Source of the DNA: Chryseobacterium gambrini
GTDB lineage: Bacteria; Bacteroidota; Bacteroidia; Flavobacteriales; Weeksellaceae
Direction: 5' to 3'
Assembly (NCBI RefSeq): GCF_900156825.1
Contig: NZ_FTOV01000006.1
Coordinates: 220,683 to 284,682 of the forward strand
DNA: 64,000 nt
The notes under the pieces: generated by a model
Databases searched by the model: none
What the model saw: the letters and a program-made list of their open reading frames with translations, nothing else
What the model was told of the DNA's origin: nothing
Made by a program: the position numbers and the translations under genes
Shown: one piece after another, positions 19,319 through 27,721 of the stretch
Layout: every line of letters begins with the position of its first letter
Numbering within the stretch: the first letter of the stretch is position 1

Positions 19319-19365
19319 GGAACCCGAAGGGTTCAATTTAAATAGCCGTAGGTGAAACCTATGGA
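19319..19365 (+). repeat. REP element, left flank of the transposase gene
   Basis: Two small hairpins in tandem: GAACCC-GAA-GGGTTC and CCGTAGGT-GAA-ACCTATGG, joined by an AT spacer. It is a near-perfect inverted copy of 19909-19955, on the other side of the transposase. A further perfect palindrome (CAACCCTTAAGGGTTG, 19385-19400) lies between it and the transposase stop. Confidence 0.88.
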
Positions 19366-19407
19366 ATAATGATTCGCATCAAATCAACCCTTAAGGGTTG
19401 AATTTTA

Positions 19408-19845
19408 TTAATTTAATTCCGGCTCGATTCCATGTTCTGTTAAAAGCTTTCTAAATTCGTCATCAAAAGTCTCTGTTTTATGGTGATTTTTTTGATTTTT
19501 TATAAAATTTATAATTGTTTGTTTATCCTTTAATGAATAGGTAAATGCTCCGTATCCTTCCTGCCATCCTGAGAATTCAGGAAATAACCCCGATTCTTTC
19601 ATCCATAAATTGGTTGCAACTTTTATATCTTTTACAAGATTACTGAGGTTGATATTTGGGTGCAGGTCACAAAAAATATGAATATGATCCGGCATTCCGT
19701 TAATTCTATATAATTTACACTTTTTATTTTTTAAAATTCCCCAAATATATTTGTATAGCTCTGATTCATTTTCTTCATTAATTGTTTGTTCCCGATGCCT
19801 TGTTCCGAAAACAATATGATAAAATATTTGTCGATACGTTCCCAT
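19408..19845 (-). CDS. tnpA: REP-associated / IS200-like Y1 transposase
   Basis: A 145-residue HUH single-strand transposase. The HUH metal site is in GMPDHIHIFCDL and the candidate nucleophile Tyr lies in WQEGYGAFTYS. It starts with the typical GTYRQIFYHIVFGTR. No accessory tnpB is present. The gene is bracketed by inverted REP sequences (19319-19365 and 19909-19955), the arrangement of RAYT systems in which the enzyme acts on dispersed REP copies. Matching REP copies occur before argC and related ones before carA. The gene is full length. Confidence 0.9.
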   Translation of the reverse strand: MGTYRQIFYHIVFGTRHREQTINEENESELYKYIWGILKNKKCKLYRINGMPDHIHIFCDLHPNINLSNLVKDIKVATNLWMKESGLFPEFSGWQEGYGAFTYSLKDKQTIINFIKNQKNHHKTETFDDEFRKLLTEHGIEPELN

Positions 19846-19908
19846 TTTTTCATTTGTGTTTTTTATTATTGAACCCTTCGGGTTCCGGTATAATGTTATT
19901 CATCTGTT

Positions 19909-19955
19909 TCCATAGGTTTTACCTAAGGCTATTTAAATTGAACCCTTCGGGTTCT
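19909..19955 (-). repeat. REP element, right flank, overlapping the kinase 3' end
   Basis: This is the reverse complement of the left flank, with a few mismatches. Bases 19919 onward also encode the last residues (GEPEGFNLNSLR) and TAA stop of the symporter-histidine kinase. Confidence 0.88.
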
Positions 19956-22633
19956 CCTCCTTCTTGTTCTTTTGGCAGAGCGATTGTAAAAGTCACGCCC
20001 AATCCGCTGTTTTCTGCTTTTATGGTTCCGCCCTGTGCTTCTGTGATTTTTTTTGAAATAGCCAGTCCCAGTCCGCTTCCTGTAGGTTTCAAAATGTTTT
20101 GATTTTTCGACTGGTAAAATTTATCGAAAATCATTTCCAGATCCTCTTCGGGAATATGTTTTCCGGTATTGAAAATTTTAATGATTAACCCATCTTCTGT
20201 TTCTGATAATTTGGTCTGAATAGTTCCCTGTTCATCCGTAAATTTCAAAGCATTTCCTAAAATATTCTGAAAAAGCTGAATCATTCTTGCTTCATCATAT
20301 TTAAATAAAAACTGATTGAGAAGATTAACTTCACTCAGATGAATATTTTTCTGCTGAATAAGATGCATAAGAGGGTTGACTGCTTTTTTGTACGTTTCAA
20401 GAATGTTATTTTCCTGAATGTGCAGTACGATTTCACCATGCTGCAATTTGTCCAGATACAGAATGTCGTTGATGATTTCACTCAGCCTGTCGGATTCTGT
20501 GATGATGTTGTTTAAAAATTCCTTTTTAATTTCCAGAGGAATATCGTCATCATCGGCTAAAATTTCTCCTGCGGAACGGATGGCGGTAATCGGAGTTCTT
20601 AATTCATGGGCAACAGAATCCAGAAAATCGTCTTTCTGACGGTCTTTAATGATGAGGTTTTCATTGGCATTTCTCAGATCATCGGATAACTTTTGCAGCT
20701 CTTCCGATTGTTCGGTAAGCTTTTTATTAAGCGTGATGGTTTCTTTTGATTCTTCAAGAATGTTTAAAACTTCCTTTAAAGAAATTTTATCTTCTTTGGT
20801 TACCCCTTCGATAAGGATTTTGGCAGAAGCTGTTCCGATTCTACCCGCAAGAAGGTTTTCGGAGAATTTAATGAATCTGGAATCGGCGGTTTCCGTCTGC
20901 GAATCAATATTATATTTTAAATTAAAAATTCTTAATGCCTGTTCCGTTTTGTTTTTACCTAAAAATCGTTCCAGAATATTTTTAATGTCCGAAACGTAGG
21001 CTGTTCCGCGCCAGATAAAGGCATTTTCGTGGTTTTGAATGTACTTATCAATGTCTACATACAATTCAGCGAAATTTCTTTCACGGTAATTGCCTTTGGT
21101 GCTCACCGAAATGATAGAAAATAAAGCAGTATTCACTAAAAGAGACCAGAAGAAAATCTGTGGAATTCTTCCTAAAAAGGAAATCTTGAAAAAGTCAAAA
21201 ACATCGTATAGATCTCTTAAAATACCTTTAAATTCCTGATTGTAAGAGAAATAATATTGCGGAATAATCAATCCGAAATAACAGATTGCCAATCCTGCCA
21301 ATAAACCGATAACAGCACCTTTATAACTCCCTCGTCTCCAGAAAATAGCTCCGAAAAAAGCAGGTGCCAATTGAGCAATGACAACGAAAGAAATAAGCCC
21401 GACAGAATCCAGCGAAGTTTTTAAAATAAAATATTTGTAAAAACCAAAAGCCATGATAATCAGTGCAAAAATACTGAATTTCCTGATGTTGGTGATATTT
21501 CTGGTATTCTGAACTTCGTTTTCAGATTTGAACTTTCCTAATAATCCGTAAGGAATGATCAGGTTATTGGAAAGCATGATGGATAAGGTGATCGCGGAAA
21601 TAATAATCATCGAAATAGATGAGCTTAATCCTCCCAGAAAAACCAAAACCGTAATTAAAGTATTGTCAAAATACTGAGGAATCAGGATAGAGTAGAACTC
21701 CGGATTGACGTTTTGTCCGTCAAAAATCAATCTTCCTGCCCATGCAATTGGAAAAATGAAGATCGTAAAAATCAATAAATAAAGCGGAAAAAACCAGATG
21801 GCTGTTTTGATGTGTTTTTCCTGTCGGTTTTCTACGATTGCGGTATGAAACTGTCTTGGAAGAATACAGATTGCTGTTCCGGAAATCATGCAAAGCACCA
21901 TCCAGTTCATCGCACCTTCAATACCGTTGAATGTATTTTTTTCTTTAAAATCTTTAAAAAGACTTGCCTTTTGGAAAATATCAGAGAATCCGTCAAATGC
22001 AAAGTAAATAACAAATAATCCTAAAATAATGATAAAGAACAGTTTAAGAAAACTTTCCAGTGCAATGGCGGAAATTATTCCCAAACGTTTTTCCGAAGCA
22101 TCTACGTAACGTGTTCCGTAATAGGATGAAAATAAAGCAATTAAAACAACAACGAAAGTTGCGTTATCCGTTAAAATATTTTTAGAAATTGCTGTTTTGG
22201 TTACAAGATGAAAGGTTTCAGAAATAGCCTTGATCTGCAAACCAATGTACGGAACAATTGCCAAAAGACAAACCACCGTAATAATCGCGCTGAAACTTCT
22301 GCTGTTCCCATATCGTAAAGAAATAAAATCGGCTAAACTGCTGATTTTATTCACCCTGGAAATACGTACAATTCTCGTGTTGATGTAGATCCATGCAGGA
22401 ATTACCATAACCGGTCCTACATAAATCGGAAGATAATTAAGTCCGCTTGTCGCTGCCACACCAATGCTTCCGTAGTACGTCCATGCGGTACAGTACACGG
22501 CGAGAGAAAGTGCGTAGATGTAAGGATTGTTGATCCAGAGCTTGCTCTTTTTCTTCTCCGCCAGATGAGCGACTAAGAACAAAAGTGCCAGATAAAACAA
22601 AACTACGGTGAATAAAGCGAAACTACTCATCAT
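19919..22633 (-). CDS. Sodium:solute symporter-histidine kinase fusion
   Basis: A 904-residue protein. Residues 1 to about 480 form a multi-spanning SSS (SLC5-type) transporter domain (AVYCTAWTYYGSIGVAATSG near the start). A helical linker leads to a HisKA domain with His676 (SVAHELRTPITAIRSAG) and an HATPase domain with N, G1 (IFNTGKHIP), F and G2 (GSGLGLAIS) boxes. The layout is that of CbrA-type sensors, in which a transporter-like domain senses or moves a solute. The partner is probably the receiver at 18910-19269. The last dozen residues come from a REP. It overlaps the small gene upstream by 11 bases. Confidence 0.93.
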   Translation of the reverse strand: MMSSFALFTVVLFYLALLFLVAHLAEKKKSKLWINNPYIYALSLAVYCTAWTYYGSIGVAATSGLNYLPIYVGPVMVIPAWIYINTRIVRISRVNKISSLADFISLRYGNSRSFSAIITVVCLLAIVPYIGLQIKAISETFHLVTKTAISKNILTDNATFVVVLIALFSSYYGTRYVDASEKRLGIISAIALESFLKLFFIIILGLFVIYFAFDGFSDIFQKASLFKDFKEKNTFNGIEGAMNWMVLCMISGTAICILPRQFHTAIVENRQEKHIKTAIWFFPLYLLIFTIFIFPIAWAGRLIFDGQNVNPEFYSILIPQYFDNTLITVLVFLGGLSSSISMIIISAITLSIMLSNNLIIPYGLLGKFKSENEVQNTRNITNIRKFSIFALIIMAFGFYKYFILKTSLDSVGLISFVVIAQLAPAFFGAIFWRRGSYKGAVIGLLAGLAICYFGLIIPQYYFSYNQEFKGILRDLYDVFDFFKISFLGRIPQIFFWSLLVNTALFSIISVSTKGNYRERNFAELYVDIDKYIQNHENAFIWRGTAYVSDIKNILERFLGKNKTEQALRIFNLKYNIDSQTETADSRFIKFSENLLAGRIGTASAKILIEGVTKEDKISLKEVLNILEESKETITLNKKLTEQSEELQKLSDDLRNANENLIIKDRQKDDFLDSVAHELRTPITAIRSAGEILADDDDIPLEIKKEFLNNIITESDRLSEIINDILYLDKLQHGEIVLHIQENNILETYKKAVNPLMHLIQQKNIHLSEVNLLNQFLFKYDEARMIQLFQNILGNALKFTDEQGTIQTKLSETEDGLIIKIFNTGKHIPEEDLEMIFDKFYQSKNQNILKPTGSGLGLAISKKITEAQGGTIKAENSGLGVTFTIALPKEQEGGEPEGFNLNSLR

Positions 22634-22817
22634 ACTTTTTTACGATTACAAAAGAAATAATGATGGAAACCATCCAGACAGCGAAAATATAAACCAGAAT
22701 CATCGGGTAACCGAAAACTTCCCGGTCACTGTTGAACAGCAACGAAACAGGAATGCTGAAGGCTATCAGAAGTCCGATGCTCAGAATGATCAGTTTTTGT
22801 TCGTGTCTTTTTTTCAT
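22623..22817 (-). CDS. Small two-helix membrane protein
   Basis: A 64-residue protein with two membrane helices separated by a short loop (FNSDREVFG). Its stop lies inside the start of the symporter-kinase gene, so translation is probably coupled. Small membrane proteins of this kind precede SSS-kinase genes elsewhere (for example CbrX before CbrA), and a helper role for the transporter domain is a reasonable inference. Confidence 0.75.
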   Translation of the reverse strand: MKKRHEQKLIILSIGLLIAFSIPVSLLFNSDREVFGYPMILVYIFAVWMVSIIISFVIVKKYDE

Positions 22818-22829
22818 ATATGATAATTA

Positions 22830-22886
22830 GATGAATGATAATTGATTATCTGACATTTTTGTATCATCAATCAATTATCATTCATC
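22830..22886. repeat. 18-bp inverted repeat between two small genes
   Basis: Arms 22830-22847 and 22869-22886 are exact reverse complements (GATGAATGATAATTGATT and its complement) with a 21-nt loop. It lies in the 78-base gap between the DUF6814-like gene and the next small gene, inside the presumed transcript. Confidence 0.75.
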
Positions 22887-22895
22887 ATCAATAGA

Positions 22896-23123
22896 TTAAA
22901 CTTTATCGTCAGAATATTCCCCGATCAGTGCATAGTAGCCAAAAATTGCCATTCCGCCGGAAATAATCGGCATCAGTACACAAAGGATAATGATCCCGAA
23001 AACCAGATCTTCCTGTTTTCCTGAGGTGATTTTTGGAATTCCCATTACTGTAATTCCGAAATATCCTACAGCTAATGCAATGGCGATCCAGAGTACGCCT
23101 AATATTTTTTTTAGTCCGTTCAT
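22896..23123 (-). CDS. Small membrane protein, DUF6814-like
   Basis: A 75-residue protein with two membrane helices (LWIAIALAVGYFGITVMG and a second from GIIILCVLMPIISGG). It resembles the DUF6814 proteins often found beside MFS carriers in Bacteroidetes. It lies 43 bases downstream of the MFS gene. Function unknown; a subunit or regulator of the carrier is possible. Confidence 0.7.
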   Translation of the reverse strand: MNGLKKILGVLWIAIALAVGYFGITVMGIPKITSGKQEDLVFGIIILCVLMPIISGGMAIFGYYALIGEYSDDKV

Positions 23124-23166
23124 TTTAGTAGTTTTAAAATTAATAAATTTTTAAGTGATTCTGGGC

Positions 23167-24747
23167 TTAATCGTGAATATTATTGTTCTTATTTTTTAGA
23201 TAAATTAATCCGACTAAAAGACAGACTCCGGCAACGCCGATTGGATACCAAAGTCCTTCCAGATACCATTCAGGATGTCCTCCGTCTTTTCCTGTGGTTA
23301 CGAGATAAGTGGCAACTGCCGGAAGCAGTCCTCCGAAAACCCCGTTTCCGATATGATAAGGCAATGACATCGAGGTGTAGCGGATTCTTACCGGGAACAT
23401 TTCAACTAAAAATGCCGCAATAGGACCGTAAACCATCGTTACAAAAATCACCTGAATGAAAACTAAAAATACAAGATACCATTTTGTGCTGTCGTTGATC
23501 TTTATCGACTGAGTTACTTTTGCTTCTTCAGCTTTTCCGTCTTTCATCACAGGTCCGGTCGGAGACCAGTGTACAATGCTGTCTTTTTTAGCCAAAGTTC
23601 CGTCCGTGAAAAGCGTTTCTTTATGAAAAGTGATTAAACTGTCCGTTGCAATTTTGTCATGAATTTTTGACGTTCTTTTTTCAACCAGACCGCTTTCTGC
23701 AACGGTTTTGGATTTTAAATCAACGCTTTTAAACATATTGTCATAAATCGGTCTGTATGCGAAAATCGCGATCAGCATTCCGGTCATCATGATTGCTTTT
23801 CTTCCTACTTTATCAGAAAGCCATCCGAAGAAAACAAAAAACGGAGTTCCCAAAAACAAAGCAGTTGCCATTAAATAATCCACCTGAATCGATTCAATAT
23901 TCATCACTTTCTGAAGGAAGCTCATGGCATAAAATTGTCCTGTATACCAAATTACCCCTTGTCCCATGGCTGCCCCGAATAAGGCAAGAAGAACAAATTT
24001 GAAGTTCAGTTTATTTCCGAAACTTTCCTTTAACGGATTTTTGGAAGTCTTTCCTTCACTTTTAGCTTTGGCAAAAAGCGGAGATTCTTTCATGTTTTTT
24101 CTGATGATGTAAGAAACCCCCACCATTAATATCGAAATCCAAAACGGAACCCTCCATCCCCAACCGTCAAATTCCTCAGTGGAAAGAGTGGTTTTTGTCA
24201 CCATAATTACAATAAGTGAAATGAAAAGTCCGGCTGTTGCGGTAGTCTGGATCCATGAAGTCCAGTAGCCTCTTCTTCCGGGTTGTGCATATTCTGCCAC
24301 ATAGGTCGCAGCTCCTCCATATTCTCCTCCTAAAGCCAATCCCTGTAATAATCTTAAAATTAATACCAAAACAGGAGCCATAAATCCTATGGTTTCATAA
24401 CTGGGAATACATCCGATAAGGAATGTAGAAAATCCCATAATCAGTAAAGTGACCAAAAAGGTGTATTTTCTCCCGATAAGATCTCCTAATCTTCCGAAAA
24501 ACAGAGCTCCGAAAGGTCTCACGACAAATCCTGCGGCAAAAGTAGCTAATGTAGATAAAAATGCTGCAGTAGGATTATCTGCCGGAAAAAATTTTGTAGC
24601 CAGTACAACGGCAAGACTTCCGAAAATGTAGAAATCATACCATTCAATCAGTGTTCCGAGAGATGATGCTGTAATGACGCTCCAGATCGTACGATTCTTT
24701 TGCTTATCCGTCATATTCTCGTAGCTTATTTCATTGTTATCGCTCAT
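23167..24747 (-). CDS. MFS transporter, metabolite:H+ symporter type
   Basis: A 526-residue carrier of the MHS group (relatives: proline/betaine, citrate, alpha-ketoglutarate transporters). Marks are SLGTLIEWYDFYIFGSLA in TM1, RPFGALFFGRLGDLIGRKYT (motif A) and LGGEYGGAATYVAEYA in TM4-5. A hydrophilic insert of about 90 residues (around 340-425) between TM8-9 and the last helices is longer than usual. Its place between a porin and acyl-CoA synthetases suggests uptake of a short carboxylate. Confidence 0.88.
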   Translation of the reverse strand: MSDNNEISYENMTDKQKNRTIWSVITASSLGTLIEWYDFYIFGSLAVVLATKFFPADNPTAAFLSTLATFAAGFVVRPFGALFFGRLGDLIGRKYTFLVTLLIMGFSTFLIGCIPSYETIGFMAPVLVLILRLLQGLALGGEYGGAATYVAEYAQPGRRGYWTSWIQTTATAGLFISLIVIMVTKTTLSTEEFDGWGWRVPFWISILMVGVSYIIRKNMKESPLFAKAKSEGKTSKNPLKESFGNKLNFKFVLLALFGAAMGQGVIWYTGQFYAMSFLQKVMNIESIQVDYLMATALFLGTPFFVFFGWLSDKVGRKAIMMTGMLIAIFAYRPIYDNMFKSVDLKSKTVAESGLVEKRTSKIHDKIATDSLITFHKETLFTDGTLAKKDSIVHWSPTGPVMKDGKAEEAKVTQSIKINDSTKWYLVFLVFIQVIFVTMVYGPIAAFLVEMFPVRIRYTSMSLPYHIGNGVFGGLLPAVATYLVTTGKDGGHPEWYLEGLWYPIGVAGVCLLVGLIYLKNKNNNIHD

Positions 24748-24805
24748 ATGCTTTAATTTTTGATGTTAGTTTAAATTGATTGGATCTTAATAGTTTTTGT
24801 TTTTT

Positions 24806-24955
24806 ATCGCAAGGGTGCAAGGAAAATTTTATATGCTTTATGTTGTAAGGCGCAAAGATTTTATCTTCGATAGAATTTAAAAGGGACTTGCTGAAAATCT
24901 TTGATTTTCTTGCGTCTTAAAAACGTTCAGGTTTAAAAAAAACTTTGCGATTGTA
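24806..24955. repeat. Nested-hairpin repeat (AAAATC-AAAGATTTT family), copy 1
   Basis: Outer arms TCGCAAGG... and ...CTTTGCGA surround an inner core with AATCTTTGATTTTC. It fills the porin-MFS gap. Related elements lie at 32060-32190, 43030-43182 and 58646-58818. Confidence 0.55.
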
Positions 24956-24976
24956 AAAAAATAATGATTAATATTT

Positions 24977-26356
24977 TTATAAATAAATCTGGAACTGTAC
25001 AATGAATTCCCCTTTTGAAGAAGGACTTTCCGTAGGGCTCGTATAAACCGGTCTTGTTGAATACTGTGTGGTAATTTTCGCATGATGACCGTCTATGAAC
25101 CAGTTTGCACCCACATCAAACTGTGACGAAGATTTGTCAAACGCTTCAAAATTTTTGTGAGTATACGCTGCGAAAGGCTGGATTCTGATTTTCGGTTTTT
25201 CTGCCTGACTTGGTAAAAGCAATCCGGCTTGTGCATAGATAATATTCCCTGTTCCGATGGTCGGTTGCAGATTTCCTACTCCTGCAATGGCTTTGCTTCC
25301 CGTAAAATTCGGATCAGAAGCAGCAATGTTCATAATTCCTAAATTTCTCACGTAATTCGGACCAAACTGATAATTGTAATAGCCTGCATACGCGGAAACT
25401 GCCATTTTATTTTTAGCATTTCCCAAAGGAATATCTGCAAAAGCATCTACAGCAACAAGCGTAATGTCATGCTTTTCAACAGTGGAATTTACAGAAGTTC
25501 GGGTTCCGTCTTTTTGATGATAAAAGCCTGCGCCAAGATTAAAAACTTTTTTGGTTCCCAGATAAGAACCCACTTTAAAAGGCAGCACATTGGATTCTTC
25601 ATCTAAAAACTGATACTCTACATATCCGGCTTTTGAAAAATTAGGATTTCCGTTATTGTCTACGGCAACCGCTTTAGCCGGATCGGTAACATTTACCGGA
25701 GTTAAATCCGTTGCAAAAGGCTTGTTTAAACTGAAACGGTATTCCAGTTTTCCGTATTTGCCTTTCGCAAACATTCCCAGTTGTCTCGCAAACTGATCGG
25801 AATTATCGATTAATGGCCATGTAAAAATAGGAGAATCAACTGTAAGGAAATTTAATGTTGATGCCATCGTCATTCGGGAAAGTCCCATGTAGTAATGAAG
25901 TCCCGCCCCTAAAGACAAGGTAAATTTTCCTGCTTCTCCGGGTAGAAATACAGCGTATTCATTCCATGCATCATGAAAAAATAGCTGTGGTTTTTTACCG
26001 TTTCCATAACCTCCTGTTCCTGAAGTTCCCGAACCGCCTCCATTGATAAATGTCTGATTGTTAATCCCAAAATGCGCTAAGATCATATATCTTTTGGAAA
26101 TCTGAGCGTACGCTAAAGTACGTAATCTCCTGTTTCCCAGACTCCATGAATTGTCTGTGGGTTCTCCGCCAACCATACTTCCCGGATTCATTTGCGTGTT
26201 CCTCAACCAAAACTGATCCCATAAAATGAACCTGACATATTTATTGCCCTGCTGATTGAGATTAATTTTTAATCCGCTTCCGTAATCCGGCGAACCTTGA
26301 GCGTGTAAAGAATTGCTGATTAGAGCCAATCCAATAAAAGTGATTAATTTCTTCAT
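24977..26356 (-). CDS. Outer-membrane porin-like protein
   Basis: A 459-residue protein with a signal peptide ending LHAQ and alternating beta strands to the C-terminus, which ends in an aromatic-rich strand (GEFIVQFQIYL). A Gly-rich loop GGGSGTSGTGGYGNG lies near residue 110. Large beta-barrel porins of this kind sit ahead of MFS carriers in Bacteroidetes uptake clusters. As first gene of the minus-strand cluster it probably admits the substrate handled by the carrier and synthetases. Confidence 0.75.
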   Translation of the reverse strand: MKKLITFIGLALISNSLHAQGSPDYGSGLKINLNQQGNKYVRFILWDQFWLRNTQMNPGSMVGGEPTDNSWSLGNRRLRTLAYAQISKRYMILAHFGINNQTFINGGGSGTSGTGGYGNGKKPQLFFHDAWNEYAVFLPGEAGKFTLSLGAGLHYYMGLSRMTMASTLNFLTVDSPIFTWPLIDNSDQFARQLGMFAKGKYGKLEYRFSLNKPFATDLTPVNVTDPAKAVAVDNNGNPNFSKAGYVEYQFLDEESNVLPFKVGSYLGTKKVFNLGAGFYHQKDGTRTSVNSTVEKHDITLVAVDAFADIPLGNAKNKMAVSAYAGYYNYQFGPNYVRNLGIMNIAASDPNFTGSKAIAGVGNLQPTIGTGNIIYAQAGLLLPSQAEKPKIRIQPFAAYTHKNFEAFDKSSSQFDVGANWFIDGHHAKITTQYSTRPVYTSPTESPSSKGEFIVQFQIYL

Positions 26357-26547
26357 AAATTATCAATTTTTGGCGTTGTTTTTTGTGAAAGCCAAATTGT
26401 AATTAAAAATTTATTTAAAGAAATTTAATATATATTAATGGTAAGTATATAGATATATCTTAAAGTTCTAAGTTTTGAGTTTAGTATTTATTGGTATTGA
26501 GCAGGATTTTAAATTCTCAATTCATTTATTTACAATTGATTTTGTAG

Positions 26548-26964
26548 TTATTTTTTAAATCTTTCCCACTTGATGAGCATATATTTGTCTGCAAACTGAG
26601 TGATAATTAATCCTGAATTCTTCAGATTTTCTTCTTTACTCATGTAGTCAATCAGTTCATTTTGTTTTAGGATTTTATATACCGGATGAAACTCAGAATG
26701 CGGTGGTCGTGTAATATTGTATTTCTTGATCCATGAACTGATCGTCACATGAGAAACGCCAATAATTCTTTCAATTTCACGAAAACTCAATCCCTCGAGA
26801 TAGAGCTGTAAAGCTTTGGTTACGTAGTAATCGTCTATTTGTTTCCCCAGTTTTTTTACCGTGAAATAATAGTTGCAATCTTTACATAGAAAGCGTTGTT
26901 TGCTGTTTACAATTCCGCTTCTAACCACTTTGTCTGTGTTGCATTTCGGACAGCGATTTTCCAT
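26548..26964 (-). CDS. Zinc-ribbon / helix-turn-helix protein, InsA-like
   Basis: A 138-residue protein: an N-terminal zinc ribbon (Cys5, Cys8, Cys27, Cys30) then a helix-turn-helix (LEGLSFREIERIIGVSHVTI, about 54-73). This is the DNA-binding half of IS1-type transposases (InsA), but no catalytic DDE half follows and no terminal repeats were seen. The last about 50 residues are unrelated to known transposases. It is divergent from the arginine cluster across a 160-base region, so it may be a domesticated regulator. That role is inference. Confidence 0.7.
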   Translation of the reverse strand: MENRCPKCNTDKVVRSGIVNSKQRFLCKDCNYYFTVKKLGKQIDDYYVTKALQLYLEGLSFREIERIIGVSHVTISSWIKKYNITRPPHSEFHPVYKILKQNELIDYMSKEENLKNSGLIITQFADKYMLIKWERFKK

Positions 26965-27070
26965 AACTATATCTTTTTAGCAAATATATAATAATTTAGC
27001 AAAATATTAATTTCGTGTAAAGATAAAATTACCTGTATATTAATTTAATTCAATAAAATTATCTTTTTTA

Positions 27071-27103
27071 TTTGGTTTTAAAAGAAATTATATTTTAAAT
27101 TTG
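27071..27103 (+). promoter_or_regulatory. Bacteroidetes-type promoter of the arginine cluster
   Basis: TTTG (27071-27074), a 21-nt spacer and TAAATTTG (27096-27103) fit the TTTG / TANNTTTG consensus. It lies 21 bases before the ATG of the GNAT gene. On the other strand TATATTTG (complement of 26981-26988) is a possible -7 box for the divergent gene. Confidence 0.7.
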
Positions 27104-27124
27104 CCAAAAAATTTAGATAAATAA

Positions 27125-27721
27125 ATGGAAATAGAAATTTCCTCATCCATGCATCTGATGTATGTGAGTGAAATACAGCAGGAAATGTACGATTCTGCAC
27201 AGCGCAGAGGAACGGGGATTGCCAAACGTTCCATAGAATACCTCAGTAAAAAAATTACTGATGGAAACGCTGTAGTCGCCACCGATAAAGGAAAGTGGGT
27301 GGGTTTCTGTTATATAGAAACATGGTCTCACGGACAGTTTGTTGCCAATTCCGGGCTTATTGTCTCTCCCGAATTCAGACATTTGGGAGTGGCAACCTTA
27401 ATCAAGGATAAAGTATTCGCTTTATCCCGAAAAAAATACCCAAACGCTAAAATTTTCGGATTAACTACCGGTTTAGCAGTAATGAAGATCAACAGCGATT
27501 TAGGATATAAACCCGTTATTTATTCTGAGCTTACTCAGGATGAAGAATTCTGGAACGGCTGCAAAAGCTGCGTGAATTATGATATTTTAATGAAAAAAGA
27601 ACGGAAAAACTGCCTTTGCACAGCAATGCTTTTCGTTCCCGATAATACAAAAAACAGCACTGAAAATAATCAGTCTGAAAACAGATACAATAATGAGCAA
27701 GAAAGTAGTTTTAGCATTTAG
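27125..27721 (+). CDS. GNAT acyltransferase, probable N-acylglutamate synthase
   Basis: A 198-residue GNAT protein. The core is GLIVSPEFRHLGVATLIKDK (acyl-CoA loop) followed by IFGLTTGLAVMKINSDLGYK. It heads the arginine cluster and overlaps argG by 29 bases, so it is the best candidate for the first step, acylation of glutamate, in place of classical ArgA or ArgJ, neither of which is present. Whether it uses acetyl- or succinyl-CoA is not visible; the transcarbamylase downstream hints at succinyl. The tail with Cys-rich NGCKSC and KNCLCTA is unusual for a GNAT. Confidence 0.8.
   Translation: MEIEISSSMHLMYVSEIQQEMYDSAQRRGTGIAKRSIEYLSKKITDGNAVVATDKGKWVGFCYIETWSHGQFVANSGLIVSPEFRHLGVATLIKDKVFALSRKKYPNAKIFGLTTGLAVMKINSDLGYKPVIYSELTQDEEFWNGCKSCVNYDILMKKERKNCLCTAMLFVPDNTKNSTENNQSENRYNNEQESSFSI

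Larger units (their letters stand above)
19319..19955 (-). mobile_element. REP-flanked IS200/RAYT unit
   Basis: The unit runs from the left REP to the inverted right REP, with the transposase between. A second GAACCC-TTC-GGGTTC hairpin (19871-19885) lies just upstream of the transposase start. The unit separates the receiver gene from the symporter-kinase gene, and its right REP forms the 3' end of the kinase reading frame. Exact termini cannot be fixed from one copy. Confidence 0.75.

Noticed and set aside
19319..19955. Target-site duplication around the transposase unit
   Set aside because: IS200/RAYT elements do not make duplications, and the apparent matches at the ends are the inverted REPs themselves.
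26965..27124. Riboswitch or ARG-box style operator before the arginine genes
   Set aside because: Only AT-rich sequence and promoter boxes were seen; no palindrome strong enough to call an operator.
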